The translations under genes and the position numbers were made by a program. From Chloroflexota bacterium (GTDB lineage: Bacteria > Chloroflexota > Limnocylindria > Limnocylindrales > CSP1-4), in assembly GCA_017881915.1 (NCBI GenBank), contig JADGQK010000008.1:1-59454 (forward strand): DNA of 59,454 nt, read 5' to 3'. The notes under the pieces were generated by a model. The model saw only the letters and a list, made by a program, of their open reading frames with translations. It made no database searches and was not told the DNA's origin. The stretch's first letter is position 1; the number at the start of each line of letters is the position of its first letter. This document shows, one piece after another, positions 47,761 through 56,657 of this stretch.

Positions 47761-48657
47761 TCATCGTTTTGGACTACGCCCTGAGGTGGGCAGGCCGGCC
47801 GGCACAGACCCGGCGCCGACGCCGATCGCCGCGTCAACACTGGTTCCGAGCAGCGCGGCCGCCTCCGCCAGCTTCCTGGCGCGGGTGGCCTCGGCGTGGG
47901 CCTGGTGGAGCCGAACGACCTCCGCCGGTTGACCCTCGGCCACGATGCGACCTTCCTCGATGAGCATCGCCCGGTTGCAGAACTCACTCACCCAGTTCAT
48001 GTCATGGGTCACCAGGACGATGGCCTTGGCGGCCCGGGCGAGCTCGTGGACCCGGGCCATGCTCTTCTCGCGGAACACCTGGTCGCCGGTGGCCAGGACC
48101 TCATCGAGCAGGAGCACGTCCGGGTCGACGTTGGTCGCGATGGCGAACCCCAGCCGGGCCCGCATGCCGGATGAGTAGGTCTTGACCGGGGCGTCGATGA
48201 ATTGACCGATGTCGGCGAACTCGATCATCCGCACCGCGCGCTCGTCCATCTCCCGGTGCGGGATGCCCATGAAGGCTCCGACGAGGGTGATGTTGTCGCG
48301 CCCGGTGAGCTCCTGGTCGAAGCCCGCGCCGAGCATCAGCAGGCTGGAGACGTGGCCCTGGACCTCGATCGAGCCCTCGGACGGGGTGATGATCCCGGCC
48401 AGCGCCTGGAGGAGCGTGCTCTTGCCTGCGCCGTTCGGGCCGATGACTGCCAGCGACTCACCCCGGACCATCCGGAAGTTGACATCCTTGAGCGCCCAGA
48501 ACGCCCGATCCTTGTCACCCTTGCGCCCGAACGTGGCGAGGGTATTGCGGATGCTGTTCCGGAGGGTGTTCTTCTTCGTCAGGCGCAGGCTGTAGCGAAC
48601 CCCCAGGCCCTGGACGTCGACGGCGTACCGGCTTACCCCGCTGACTTGGCGGTCCAT
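47761..48657 (-). CDS. Polysaccharide/polyol-phosphate ABC exporter ATP-binding protein (Wzt/TagH-like)
   Basis: This 298-residue ATPase has Walker A VIGPNGAGKSTLLQALAG (near 75), Q-loop MLGAGFDQELTGRDNITL, signature TYSSGMRARLGFAIATNVDP, Walker B VLLLDEVLATGD and VLVTHDMNWVSEFCNRAMLI. The SSGM signature and the GLGVRYSLRLTKK head are typical of polysaccharide and teichoic-acid exporters. It has an extra tail of about 55 residues but no full Wzt carbohydrate-binding domain. It starts at ATG 48657 (or GTG 48660), overlapping the permease stop. Confidence 0.92.
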   Translation of the reverse strand: MDRQVSGVSRYAVDVQGLGVRYSLRLTKKNTLRNSIRNTLATFGRKGDKDRAFWALKDVNFRMVRGESLAVIGPNGAGKSTLLQALAGIITPSEGSIEVQGHVSSLLMLGAGFDQELTGRDNITLVGAFMGIPHREMDERAVRMIEFADIGQFIDAPVKTYSSGMRARLGFAIATNVDPDVLLLDEVLATGDQVFREKSMARVHELARAAKAIVLVTHDMNWVSEFCNRAMLIEEGRIVAEGQPAEVVRLHQAHAEATRARKLAEAAALLGTSVDAAIGVGAGSVPAGLPTSGRSPKR

Positions 48658-49523
48658 CACAGGATCTTGGCGAAGGCGGGTTCAAGCCGCTTGAAGATCA
48701 CCGTCGCGAAGACGAGAAGGACGAGGCTTCCACCCATCACGATCCCCAGCCCGACAAAGTCCGGAGGCGTGCCGTAGTAGACGACGTTCCGGTACGAGTT
48801 GAGGATCGCGTAGAACGGGTTGAGCATCATGACGTGCTCGATCGTCGGGTGCGACTTGCCCAGGCTGAGCACCGTGTCCTCGCCGTAGAGCGCCGGCGAC
48901 AGGTAGAACCAGAGCCGGAGGACGTGCCGGGCGAGGTTGCCAACGTCGCGAAAGAAGACATTCAGCCCGGCCAGGATCAGCCCGAAACCGAACGAGAAGG
49001 TGAACTGGACGGCCGCGATGACCGGGATCCAAAGGAGCGTGATGTGGATCCGGTCGGGGTACATCAGGAGGAGCATCCCGCCCAGCGGGATGAGGCCGAA
49101 CGCGAACTCGGTCACCCCGGTGATCATCGTGGCGGCTGGCAGGACGATCTTGGGGAACTGGAGCTGCTTGATCAGCTTGTCCTGACCGCTCACCGACGCG
49201 ATCGAGTCGGTGGTGATGGTCGTGAACCACTTCCAGGGCAGGATCGCCGCGAAGATGAACAGCGGATACGCGGGCTGGCTGCGCGCGAAGATGACCGTCA
49301 CGAGGAGGACATATACGGCCATCTGGAGGAGCGGGTCGAGGACCCACCAGACGTTCCCGAAGAAGGTGTCGGTGCCCTTCTTCTTGAGCTCCGCCTGGGA
49401 GAGGTAGCGAATCAGCCGCCGCCGGCCCCGGATCTCGCGGGCCGCTTCGGGGACGAGACTGAGGATCCCCTTCCTCGCCGAGGACGTGCGGTATGAAGGG
49501 GGCCGTTCCTGGGTCATGTCCAT
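48657..49523 (-). CDS. Polysaccharide/polyol-phosphate ABC exporter permease (Wzm/TagG-like)
   Basis: This 288-residue ABC-2 type permease starts MDMTQERPPSYRTSSARKGI. It has the family motif RRLIRYLSQAELKKKGTDTF, then about six membrane helices (MAVYVLLVTVIFARSQ, GVTEFAFGLIPLGGMLLLMY, GGSLVLLVFATVIFKRL), with FRDVGNLARHVLRLWFYLSP and MMLNPFYAILNSYRNVVYYG. It forms the membrane channel for lipid-linked polymer export with the ATPase encoded next. A TACGCT box lies 10 bases before the ATG at 49523. The gene is divergent from the GT4 gene at 49571. Confidence 0.92.
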   Translation of the reverse strand: MDMTQERPPSYRTSSARKGILSLVPEAAREIRGRRRLIRYLSQAELKKKGTDTFFGNVWWVLDPLLQMAVYVLLVTVIFARSQPAYPLFIFAAILPWKWFTTITTDSIASVSGQDKLIKQLQFPKIVLPAATMITGVTEFAFGLIPLGGMLLLMYPDRIHITLLWIPVIAAVQFTFSFGFGLILAGLNVFFRDVGNLARHVLRLWFYLSPALYGEDTVLSLGKSHPTIEHVMMLNPFYAILNSYRNVVYYGTPPDFVGLGIVMGGSLVLLVFATVIFKRLEPAFAKIL

Positions 49524-49533
49524 AAACGGGTGG

Positions 49534-49561
49534 AGCGTAGCATCTCTGCCCTGGCTAGCAT
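49534..49561. promoter_or_regulatory. Divergent -10 boxes between exporter and GT4 gene
   Basis: On the minus strand TACGCT (49539-49534) lies 10 bases before the exporter ATG. On the plus strand TAGCAT (49556-49561) lies 9 bases before the GTG at 49571. Only 47 bases separate the two genes. Confidence 0.4.
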
Positions 49562-49570
49562 GTACGGGAC

Positions 49571-50800
49571 GTGACCGCCAACCCGCCCACGATTCCGCGC
49601 CGGCCAATCGGCATGATCGTGCATGCCTACTACGAGGAGGACCCGCGCGTCCGGCGGGAGGCCGAATCGCTCGTCGCGCGGGGGCGACGCGTGGACGTCT
49701 TCGCTCTTCGTCGGGAAGGAGACGCAGCCGAAGCCAGCATCGATGGTGTCCACGTCCATCGACTGAACGTCCAACGCCACCAGGGTGCTCGGCTCGGTAC
49801 CTACTTGCGCGAGTACCTGGCCTTCCTGTTCCGGGCGGGGTGGGCCGTCACCCGGGCCCACCGCCGACGGCACTTCGCCGTGATTCAGGTCCACACGCTG
49901 CCCGACTTCCTGGTCTTCGCCGGGCTCCCGCTTCGGCTCGTCGGGGTTCCCCTGGTGATCGATCTTCATGAGGCGATGCCGGAGTTCTTCCGGATGCGCT
50001 TCCCAGGCGCTGCGAACCCGCTCGTCCATCGTCTGCTCGTCCTTCAGGAGCGCCTGTCCATTCGCACAGCCAGCGCCGTGATCACGGTCAACGATGCCCT
50101 GGCCGCTCGCCTCGTCGCGCTGGGCGTTCCCTCCGCCAAGATCACCGTCCTGCTCAATAGCCCGTCGCTGGTCCGGTTCGACCCGGCCGCATACCCCAGC
50201 CGCGCCTTCTGCGCGGATGGCACACTCCGGCTCGTCTATGCCGGCGCGCTGACCCCGACCTACGAGGTGGACGTTGCCCTCGAGGCGATCGCCCGCCTGG
50301 CCAGCGCCCGGCCGGCGCTCCCGGTGGCACTGGAGATCTACGGGCGCGGTGACGCAGAGGCGACGTTGCGTACCCGCGCCGCCGACTTGGGAATCGGCGA
50401 GCGGGTGACATTCCACGGTCGCATCCCGATCGAGGACGTCCCCGCGGCGATCGCCGCCGCCGACATTGGCCTCGCCCCCACCCGGCGCGACCCGTTCACC
50501 GATTTCTCCCTGTCGACGAAGATCTTCGAGTACGGCGCGATGGGCAAGCCGGCCGTCGCGTCGCATCTGCCACTGGTCGAACGGACGTTCCCGCCAGGCT
50601 CGGTCTTCGTCTATGAGCCGGGCGATCCGGATGCCCTCAGCGGGGCGCTCCTGGCGATCGTCGACGACCCACGGGCGCGGGACGCGGCGATCGCCCGCAC
50701 CAGCCTGCGAATTCGAGAGTTGTCATGGGAGCACGAGGCGGACCGCCTGGCCGCGCTGATCGAGCGTCTCGCGCCCGACCGTCTATCCTCCTCCTCGTGA
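49571..50800 (+). CDS. Glycosyltransferase family 4
   Basis: This 409-residue GT-B protein has an N-terminal half with GMIVHAYYEEDPRVRREAES, VDVFALRREGDAAEA and LVIDLHEAMPEFFRMRFPGA. The donor half has LRLVYAGALTPTYEVDVALE and the signature TDFSLSTKIFEYGAMGKPAV. It is a distant relative of the three tandem GT4 enzymes. The 3' end contains the -10 box of the next gene and overlaps it by GTGA. It probably builds the exported glycan; specificity unknown. Confidence 0.87.
   Translation: MTANPPTIPRRPIGMIVHAYYEEDPRVRREAESLVARGRRVDVFALRREGDAAEASIDGVHVHRLNVQRHQGARLGTYLREYLAFLFRAGWAVTRAHRRRHFAVIQVHTLPDFLVFAGLPLRLVGVPLVIDLHEAMPEFFRMRFPGAANPLVHRLLVLQERLSIRTASAVITVNDALAARLVALGVPSAKITVLLNSPSLVRFDPAAYPSRAFCADGTLRLVYAGALTPTYEVDVALEAIARLASARPALPVALEIYGRGDAEATLRTRAADLGIGERVTFHGRIPIEDVPAAIAAADIGLAPTRRDPFTDFSLSTKIFEYGAMGKPAVASHLPLVERTFPPGSVFVYEPGDPDALSGALLAIVDDPRARDAAIARTSLRIRELSWEHEADRLAALIERLAPDRLSSSS
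50784..50789 (+). promoter_or_regulatory. -10 box (TATCCT) inside the GT4 gene, leaderless dehydrogenase start
   Basis: TATCCT ends 7 bases before the GTG at 50797 and lies within the last codons of the preceding gene. It may give the dehydrogenase its own promoter besides read-through. Confidence 0.45.
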
Positions 50801-52101
50801 GCCTCGACACCCGCATCGCCATCATCGGCCTCGGGTACGTCGGCCTACCGCTGGCCCTTGCCTTCAGGGAAGCCGGCTTCGACGTCACCGGCGTTGACGC
50901 GAGCGCTCGCCGGGTCGACGAGCTCAACGCTGGCCGCTCGCCCATCGACGACATCGACGATGCCCGGCTCCAGCGTGGGCTGACGGCAGGCCTCCGGATC
51001 TGCTCGCCGGACGTGGCTGCGCTCGAAACCGCGGACGTCGTCTTCGTGTGCGTCCCGACGCCCATCACCCAAGCCAAGGATCCCGATCTCGGGCCGGTCC
51101 TGGGCGCCGCGATCCTGGTCCGCGAGCACCTTCGCAAGGGCCAGCTCGTGGTCCTCCAGTCGACCACATTTCCGGGGACGACCGCGGGTCCGTTCCGCAC
51201 GGAGCTCGAACGATCGGGCCTGCTCGCCGGCCGCGATTTCGAGCTCGCGTTCGCCCCGGAGCGGGTCAACCCGGGTGACCCGGCGAGCGCTACCAAGATC
51301 ATCCCGCGCCTCGTCGGCGGGACGACGCCGGCGGCAACGACTCGTGCAGCGGCTCTCCTCCGCCACATCAACGACAACGTGGTGGAGCTCAGCTCACCGG
51401 ATGCGGCCGAGCTGGCGAAGCTGCTCGAGAATGTCTTTCGCAACGTGAACATCGCCCTCGTCAATCAGCTCGCGCTGCTGTGCGAGCGGATGGAGGTCGA
51501 CGTCTGGGAGGTGATCGACGCGGCCGCCACCAAGCCGTTCGGGTTCATGCGCTTCACGCCCGGCCCCGGCGTCGGCGGCCACTGCATTCCGGTCGACCCC
51601 TACTACCTCTCGTGGCGCGCCCGGGAGTTCGACTTCGTCGACCGCTTCGTGGAGCTCGCGGGGGACATCAACCTGGCCATGCCGCGCCATGTCGTTGACC
51701 TCGTTGCGGAGGCGCTCAACGACCGCGGCCGCGCTCTCAGCGGCGCGAAGGTGGGAGTCCTGGGGGTCGCCTTCAAGCCGAACGTGCGCGACCCGCGCAA
51801 CTCGCCGGCTGCCGAGATCATCGCCGGCCTGCGAGCACGGGGAGCGTCGGTCAACTTCCACGATCCGCACGTCGCGTCGTTCCGCGCCGCCGATGGTGTC
51901 GAGTCGGCCTCGGCGGACCTGCCCGACCTTCTCGCCGGCTCGGACGTCGTGGTCGTCGTAACCGCCCACGCGGCCATCGATTGGGACGCCGTCTATGCGC
52001 GGTCCGACCTCGTGGTCGACACGACCGACAGCTCGCGGGGCCGGACGATCCGTCCCCGTCAGGTCCTTCGCCTCGGGGCCGGGTGGGGCGCCCGACCCTG
52101 A
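50797..52101 (+). CDS. Nucleotide-sugar dehydrogenase (UDP-glucose/UDP-GlcNAc 6-dehydrogenase family)
   Basis: This 434-residue enzyme has IAIIGLGYVGLPLALAFREA at the N-terminus, VVFVCVPTPITQAKDPDLGP, VVLQSTTFPGTTAGPFRTEL, FELAFAPERVNPGDPA and KLLENVFRNVNIALVNQLAL. The catalytic Cys lies in GPGVGGHCIPVDPYYLSWRA, and GVLGVAFKPNVRDPRNSPAA is in the C-terminal domain. The PERVNPGD motif fits the WbpA/TviB group that acts on UDP-GlcNAc. This second dehydrogenase may supply another uronic acid to the polymer. The GTG start follows a -10 box by 7 bases. Confidence 0.92.
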   Translation: MSLDTRIAIIGLGYVGLPLALAFREAGFDVTGVDASARRVDELNAGRSPIDDIDDARLQRGLTAGLRICSPDVAALETADVVFVCVPTPITQAKDPDLGPVLGAAILVREHLRKGQLVVLQSTTFPGTTAGPFRTELERSGLLAGRDFELAFAPERVNPGDPASATKIIPRLVGGTTPAATTRAAALLRHINDNVVELSSPDAAELAKLLENVFRNVNIALVNQLALLCERMEVDVWEVIDAAATKPFGFMRFTPGPGVGGHCIPVDPYYLSWRAREFDFVDRFVELAGDINLAMPRHVVDLVAEALNDRGRALSGAKVGVLGVAFKPNVRDPRNSPAAEIIAGLRARGASVNFHDPHVASFRAADGVESASADLPDLLAGSDVVVVVTAHAAIDWDAVYARSDLVVDTTDSSRGRTIRPRQVLRLGAGWGARP

Positions 52102-52150
52102 TCGCGGCCGTCCTCCGGCCGGCCCATCGAGGCCGGGATCAGATGTACGG

Positions 52151-52156
52151 TACGAT
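52151..52156 (+). promoter_or_regulatory. -10 box (TACGAT) of the foldase gene
   Basis: TACGAT would start an mRNA with a leader of about 60 bases before the ATG at 52223, where AGAGGA lies roughly 14 bases upstream. Confidence 0.35.
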
Positions 52157-52222
52157 GTCGCACCGCCACGGCGTGTGTCCACGATCGGGCCCGACGTGCT
52201 TCCCAGAGGATCATCGACGCGA

Positions 52223-53971
52223 ATGACGCAACGTGCCAAACCGGCCACCCCGCGAGCTCGTCGAACGGCCAGCGAGCGTTCCAACCGGCGAACCCTCTAC
52301 CTCAACATCGCTTTCCTCGCCGCGATCCTGCTGGGCACGGCGACCCTGATCGGCGCCGCTTTTGCCTCCTACGCCGGCACCCACTGGGCCGAGGTGGCCA
52401 ACGTCAACGGCGTCTCGATCAATCGGGATCAGGCCCAGGCCGCGGCCAACGTCGACCTGTTCAAGCTGACCTACCAGGTTTCCCAGCTCCGCGACGACCT
52501 CGCCGCCGGCCGGATCAGCCAGGCCGACTACGACGCCCAGAACTCCACCCTGACCCAGGCACAGCAGAATGTCTCGAGCGGCGTGGTCGACGCGCTCGCG
52601 GATGACGAGCTCCAGCGGCAGCTCGCCAAGCCGTTCGGAATCAGTGCCTCGGATCAGCAGGTCGACGGCCAGCTCCAGGCTGACGCCACGATCAAGGAGT
52701 CGCGCCACGTGCTGATGCTCGCGGTCAGCCCGACCGCGACCGGCGCGACGGCCACCGACGCCGAGAAGACGATCGCCCGGCAGACGGCCGAGGCGGCGTA
52801 CGGCCAGCTCCGGTCGGGCACGGCATTCGCGACGGTGGCCAAGCAGTTCTCGACCGATTCCACGGCCACGACCGGCGGGGACATCGGTTGGATCCGGCAG
52901 GCCAGTGCCAGCCAGGACGCCAACCTGGTCAGTGCCGTCTTCGAGCTTCCGGTCAACGGCCTGACCAACGTGATCGTCGGCACGGACGGCTCGTACCTGA
53001 TCGGTTCGGTCATCGCGATCGCCCCCCAGACACTCGACGCCAGCTTCACCCAGCGGATCAAGGATGCCGGAGTCAGCCTGGACGCCTATCGCGCCCAGGC
53101 GCGCTCCGAGCTGATCGACCTGGCGCTCGCCGCCAGGATCACGTCGGACGCGACGACCACTGCCTCGATCCAGCGCGAGGTCAGTGAGATCAAGATCGAT
53201 ACGAGTTCGTACACCGGTCCCGGCCAGCAGGTCCGGGCGCGCCACATCCTGTACACGCCCGGTGACACGACGGCCAGCTCGGCCAGCCCGATCCCATCGG
53301 ATGACCCCGGCTGGGCCCTGGCCCAGGCGAAGGCCGAGGCGACCTACACCAAGCTGAAGGCGCTGGCCGGCACGCCCGCCCTCGTCACCCAGTTCGAGGC
53401 GACCGCCCAGGTGGACAGCAAGGACACCGGCTCGGCAACCGACGGCGGGCTCCTGCCCTGGTTCGACGCGGGGTCCGGGCTGGATGCCGCCTTCGGCGCG
53501 GCGATCTTTGCGTCGACCGTCAAGGTCGGCGACCTCCTGCCCCCGGTCCGCAGCCAGTTCGGTTGGCACGTCATCCTGGTTGACTCGATCCGTCCGGCAC
53601 CGGTCGATCGGGCCGCTGCGCTCCAGAAGCAAGCTGCCGCCGCCGGCGCGGACTTCGCAGCGCTGGCGAAGGCGAACTCGGATGGTAGCGAGGCTGCCCA
53701 GGGTGGGGCCGTCGGCTGGATCGCCCGGGACCAGGTCTCGGCCGAGCTCGAGAAGGCGGTCTTTGCCGCGCCCCTCGGCAGCGTTAGCGCTGTGGTCACC
53801 CTGTCCGACGGCCTGTACATCTTCAAGGTCACCCAGGAGCAGAGCCGCCTGCCCGATCCCACCCAGGTCACGACCCTCAAGAGCTCGGCGTTCACGAACT
53901 GGTACGCGATCCAGAAGGCGAAGGCAAGCATCACCGGCCCGGATGTCACCCAGAGCTCAGTAGCACCCTAG
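52223..53971 (+). CDS. Membrane-anchored parvulin-type peptidyl-prolyl isomerase (PrsA/SurA-like)
   Basis: This 582-residue protein has a basic head, one membrane anchor (NIAFLAAILLGTATLIGAAF, residues 28-47) and an extracytoplasmic SurA-N-like helical region (55-155). Parvulin-like units follow. The first has SRHVLMLAVSPTATG and TTGGDIGWIRQA. The second has VRARHILYTPGDT, TDGGLLPWFDAGSGLD and FGWHVILVDSI. A third, partial unit has AQGGAVGWIARDQVSAELEK and DGLYIFKVTQ. It should help fold secreted proteins. The ATG at 52223 is chosen because it starts the anchor region; the frame is open further upstream as shadow. Confidence 0.88.
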   Translation: MTQRAKPATPRARRTASERSNRRTLYLNIAFLAAILLGTATLIGAAFASYAGTHWAEVANVNGVSINRDQAQAAANVDLFKLTYQVSQLRDDLAAGRISQADYDAQNSTLTQAQQNVSSGVVDALADDELQRQLAKPFGISASDQQVDGQLQADATIKESRHVLMLAVSPTATGATATDAEKTIARQTAEAAYGQLRSGTAFATVAKQFSTDSTATTGGDIGWIRQASASQDANLVSAVFELPVNGLTNVIVGTDGSYLIGSVIAIAPQTLDASFTQRIKDAGVSLDAYRAQARSELIDLALAARITSDATTTASIQREVSEIKIDTSSYTGPGQQVRARHILYTPGDTTASSASPIPSDDPGWALAQAKAEATYTKLKALAGTPALVTQFEATAQVDSKDTGSATDGGLLPWFDAGSGLDAAFGAAIFASTVKVGDLLPPVRSQFGWHVILVDSIRPAPVDRAAALQKQAAAAGADFAALAKANSDGSEAAQGGAVGWIARDQVSAELEKAVFAAPLGSVSAVVTLSDGLYIFKVTQEQSRLPDPTQVTTLKSSAFTNWYAIQKAKASITGPDVTQSSVAP

Positions 53972-53980
53972 CGCCGCCGA

Positions 53981-55189
53981 ATGCTCGATGCGCTGCTTGC
54001 CGAAGCCCGGCTCCGTTGGGGGCTCGACCCCTCGGCCGGGCTCCAGGTGGCAGCCGCCGAGCAGCTGATCGGTACCCCGATCGAGGCGAGCCGGCCGCTG
54101 ATCATCGTGCCGCTGGCGGGGTTGCTGGGTGGCAGCGCGATGTCAGCCGCGGCAGCCGGATCGCCGGACGCTGTGGCCGGAGCGTTGCCTGGGCGGCACG
54201 GGCCGCTCGGCCGTGATCCGCTGACACTCCTGGGGCGGCTCTATCCGGGGCTGCACCCGGTCGGACGCTTCGGCGCGACCACCGAATCAACGATCGGCGA
54301 GCTGACCGACAGCGACCTGCGCTCCCCTCTCTACATCGGGCCCGTCGCCCCGGAGCTGGCCAGTGCCGGACCCTGGGCGATGCCCTGGATCAGCCAGCGG
54401 CTGCGCCTGCCCGACGGCTGTCCCTGGGACCGCGAGCAGACCCACGCCTCGCTGCGGAAGCACCTGCTCGAGGAGGCTTACGAGGTCTACGACGTGCTCG
54501 CCGACGGTCCCACGCCGGCGCTGGCCGAGGAGCTCGGCGACCTGCTCCTCCAGATCGTGCTCCATGCCCAGCTTGCGGCCGAAGCCGGGGTCTTCGACCT
54601 GGCCGACGTCCAGGCCGCCCTGGCCACCAAGATCGTCCGCCGCCACCCGCATGTGTTCGGCAGCGCCGAGGCGCGGACCGCGGCCGACGTCAACCGGCAG
54701 TGGGAACGGATCAAGGCCGACGAACGAGCGCGCGCCGCCGAGGCCGAATCCGCCGACGCAAGCCCGGCCGGCGCCGAGGCCGGCCCGAAGAGTGCCCTCG
54801 ACGGGATCAGCCGATCGATGCCGGCGCTCGCGGCCAGCCAGGAGATGCAGGAACGGGCCGCCGCCCTGGGCTATGACTGGCCCTCGATCGACGGGATCCT
54901 GGCCAAGCTCCACGAGGAGCTCGGCGAGCTGCTGGCGGCCGGCTCGAACGCCGATCGCGAGGAGGAGCTGGGCGACCTGCTGATGGTCGCCGTCAACCTC
55001 GGCCGGCGCCAGGGTGTCGAGGCCGAGGCGGCGCTCCGGTTTGCGAATGACAAGTTCCGGCGCCGCTTCCGAAGCGTCGAACGCCAGGCGGCCGAGCGCG
55101 GAGTTGCCCTGCGCGACCTCGACTTCGACGGACTCGACGCCCTGTGGGCCCAGGCCAAGATCGAAGAGCACCAGGAGAAGCTGCGATGA
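53981..55189 (+). CDS. mazG: Nucleoside triphosphate pyrophosphohydrolase (MazG) with degenerate methylase-like N-terminus
   Basis: This 402-residue protein has two MazG domains. The first (about 140-245) has [33 protein letters not shown] and [17 protein letters not shown]; the second (290-385) has [20 protein letters not shown] and [14 protein letters not shown]. The EExxE-type metal sites are intact. The first 130 residues are odd: [20 protein letters not shown] then [20 protein letters not shown] resembles the end of a tetrapyrrole methylase domain, as fused to MazG in YabN, but the S-adenosylmethionine-binding part is missing. It hydrolyses non-canonical NTPs to NMPs. RNase PH overlaps by ATGA. 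Confidence 0.9.
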   Translation: MLDALLAEARLRWGLDPSAGLQVAAAEQLIGTPIEASRPLIIVPLAGLLGGSAMSAAAAGSPDAVAGALPGRHGPLGRDPLTLLGRLYPGLHPVGRFGATTESTIGELTDSDLRSPLYIGPVAPELASAGPWAMPWISQRLRLPDGCPWDREQTHASLRKHLLEEAYEVYDVLADGPTPALAEELGDLLLQIVLHAQLAAEAGVFDLADVQAALATKIVRRHPHVFGSAEARTAADVNRQWERIKADERARAAEAESADASPAGAEAGPKSALDGISRSMPALAASQEMQERAAALGYDWPSIDGILAKLHEELGELLAAGSNADREEELGDLLMVAVNLGRRQGVEAEAALRFANDKFRRRFRSVERQAAERGVALRDLDFDGLDALWAQAKIEEHQEKLR

Positions 55190-55923
55190 CGATCGGTAAC
55201 CAGCCGGCCATGGTCCGGGCCGACGGTCGGGCGCCGACCGACCTGCGTCCGGTCACCCTCACCCTCGACGTCCTGAAGTGGGCCGAGGGCTCGTGCCGGA
55301 TCCGGGTCGGCGACACGGAGGTCCTGTGCGCGGCCTCGATCGAGGACCGGGTACCGCCGCACCTGCGCGGCAAGGGCACCGGCTGGGTCACCGCGGAGTA
55401 CTCGATGCTGCCCAGGGCCACGGCCGAGCGCACCCAGCGCGAGTCGGCCAGGGGCCGGATCGGGGGTCGCACCCACGAGATCCAGCGCCTGGTCGGCCGC
55501 TCGCTGCGCGGAGTCGTCGACCTGGCCCGGCTGGGCGAACGCACGATCACGATCGACTGCGACGTGCTGCAGGCCGACGGCGGCACCCGGACCGCCTCGA
55601 TCACCGGCGGTTACGTGGCCCTCGCGGCGGCCCTGATCACCTACGGCATGGAGCGCACGATCAGCGGCAAGGTGGCCGCCGTCAGCGTCGGGATCGTGGG
55701 CGACCAGGCGTACCTCGACCTCGACTACTCGGAAGATTCCCGGGCCGAGGTCGACTTCAACGTCGTCGGCACGGATGCCGGTGCCTATGTCGAGCTGCAG
55801 GGGACGGCCGAGGGCAAGCCCTTCGATCGCGCCGGACTGACGAGCCTGCTCGACCTGGCTGGGACCGGCCTTGAGCGCCTCTTCGCGGCCCAGGCCGCGG
55901 CCCTGGCCCAGGTCAGGCGCTAG
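55186..55923 (+). CDS. rph: Ribonuclease PH
   Basis: This 245-residue phosphorolytic 3'-exoribonuclease has [100 protein letters not shown] and [20 protein letters not shown]. These are nearly the full family consensus. It trims tRNA 3' ends using phosphate. Translation is coupled to mazG (ATGA), and rdgB follows 43 bases later; rph-rdgB pairing is common in bacteria. Confidence 0.96.
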   Translation: MTIGNQPAMVRADGRAPTDLRPVTLTLDVLKWAEGSCRIRVGDTEVLCAASIEDRVPPHLRGKGTGWVTAEYSMLPRATAERTQRESARGRIGGRTHEIQRLVGRSLRGVVDLARLGERTITIDCDVLQADGGTRTASITGGYVALAAALITYGMERTISGKVAAVSVGIVGDQAYLDLDYSEDSRAEVDFNVVGTDAGAYVELQGTAEGKPFDRAGLTSLLDLAGTGLERLFAAQAAALAQVRR

Positions 55924-55966
55924 TCGGCGGCGGGCGCCTCGTGAAGTCCGTGCCCGGCGGGCGAGC

Positions 55967-56605
55967 TTGAACGACCGGCCGCGGATCGTCATCGCGACCC
56001 ACTCGAAGCACAAGCTGGCCGAGCTGGCCGAGCTGCTTCGACCGGAGCACGCCGAGCTGGTCACCCTCGACGCCCTGGGGATCTCTGCCGACCCGATCGA
56101 AGACGGAGCCACGTTCGAAGCGAACGCCCGGCTCAAGGCCCGCTTCTTCGCCCGTCTGAGCGGCCTGCCCACGATCGCCGATGATTCCGGAATCGAGGTC
56201 GCCGCCCTGGACGGTGGGCCCGGGGTCCGTACCCGGCGCTACGCGGGCGAACAGGCGACCGACAGCCAGAACAACGCGAAGCTGCTGGCCGCCCTGGCCG
56301 GCCTGCCGGCGGCCGAACGAGGCGCACGCTACGTCTGCGTGCTTACCCTGGTGATCCCTGATCGGGGCGGTCCGCGCGGCGGGCTGCCGATCGCCGCACA
56401 GTCGCGAGGCACGCTCCGGGGCCGGATCGCAGGCGAGCCTCGGGGGCAGGCCGGCTTCGGCTACGACCCGATCTTCGAGCCGCTCGGCGAACCGCCCGGC
56501 GGCCGGACCCTCGGCCAGCAGACGGCCGCCGAGAAGTCTGCGATCTCGCACCGATCGCAGGCAGCCCACCGGCTGGCGTTGCGCCTGCGCGGCCTCGGCT
56601 ACTGA
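55967..56605 (+). CDS. rdgB: Non-canonical purine NTP pyrophosphatase (RdgB/HAM1)
   Basis: This 212-residue protein starts at TTG (LNDRPRIVIATHSKHKLAEL). It has IEDGATFEANARLKARFFAR, PTIADDSGIEVAALDGGPGV, RTRRYAGEQATDSQNNAKLL, GQAGFGYDPIFEPLG and TAAEKSAISHRSQAAHRLAL. It removes ITP, dITP and XTP from the nucleotide pool. The TTG at 55967 is chosen because the family N-terminus begins there and no ATG or GTG is in frame nearby; GGCGGG lies just upstream. It converges with the LCP gene. Confidence 0.92.
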   Translation: MNDRPRIVIATHSKHKLAELAELLRPEHAELVTLDALGISADPIEDGATFEANARLKARFFARLSGLPTIADDSGIEVAALDGGPGVRTRRYAGEQATDSQNNAKLLAALAGLPAAERGARYVCVLTLVIPDRGGPRGGLPIAAQSRGTLRGRIAGEPRGQAGFGYDPIFEPLGEPPGGRTLGQQTAAEKSAISHRSQAAHRLALRLRGLGY

Positions 56606-56657
56606 ATCCCGGGCCCGAATCCTGGGCGATGGAGCCGGGAGCCTCGCGCGGTCGTCC

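Noticed and set aside
46320-47963. 547-codon rightward frame opposite the glycosyltransferase and Wzt genes
   Set aside because: It spans two well-supported minus-strand genes and has Gly/Arg-rich shadow composition.
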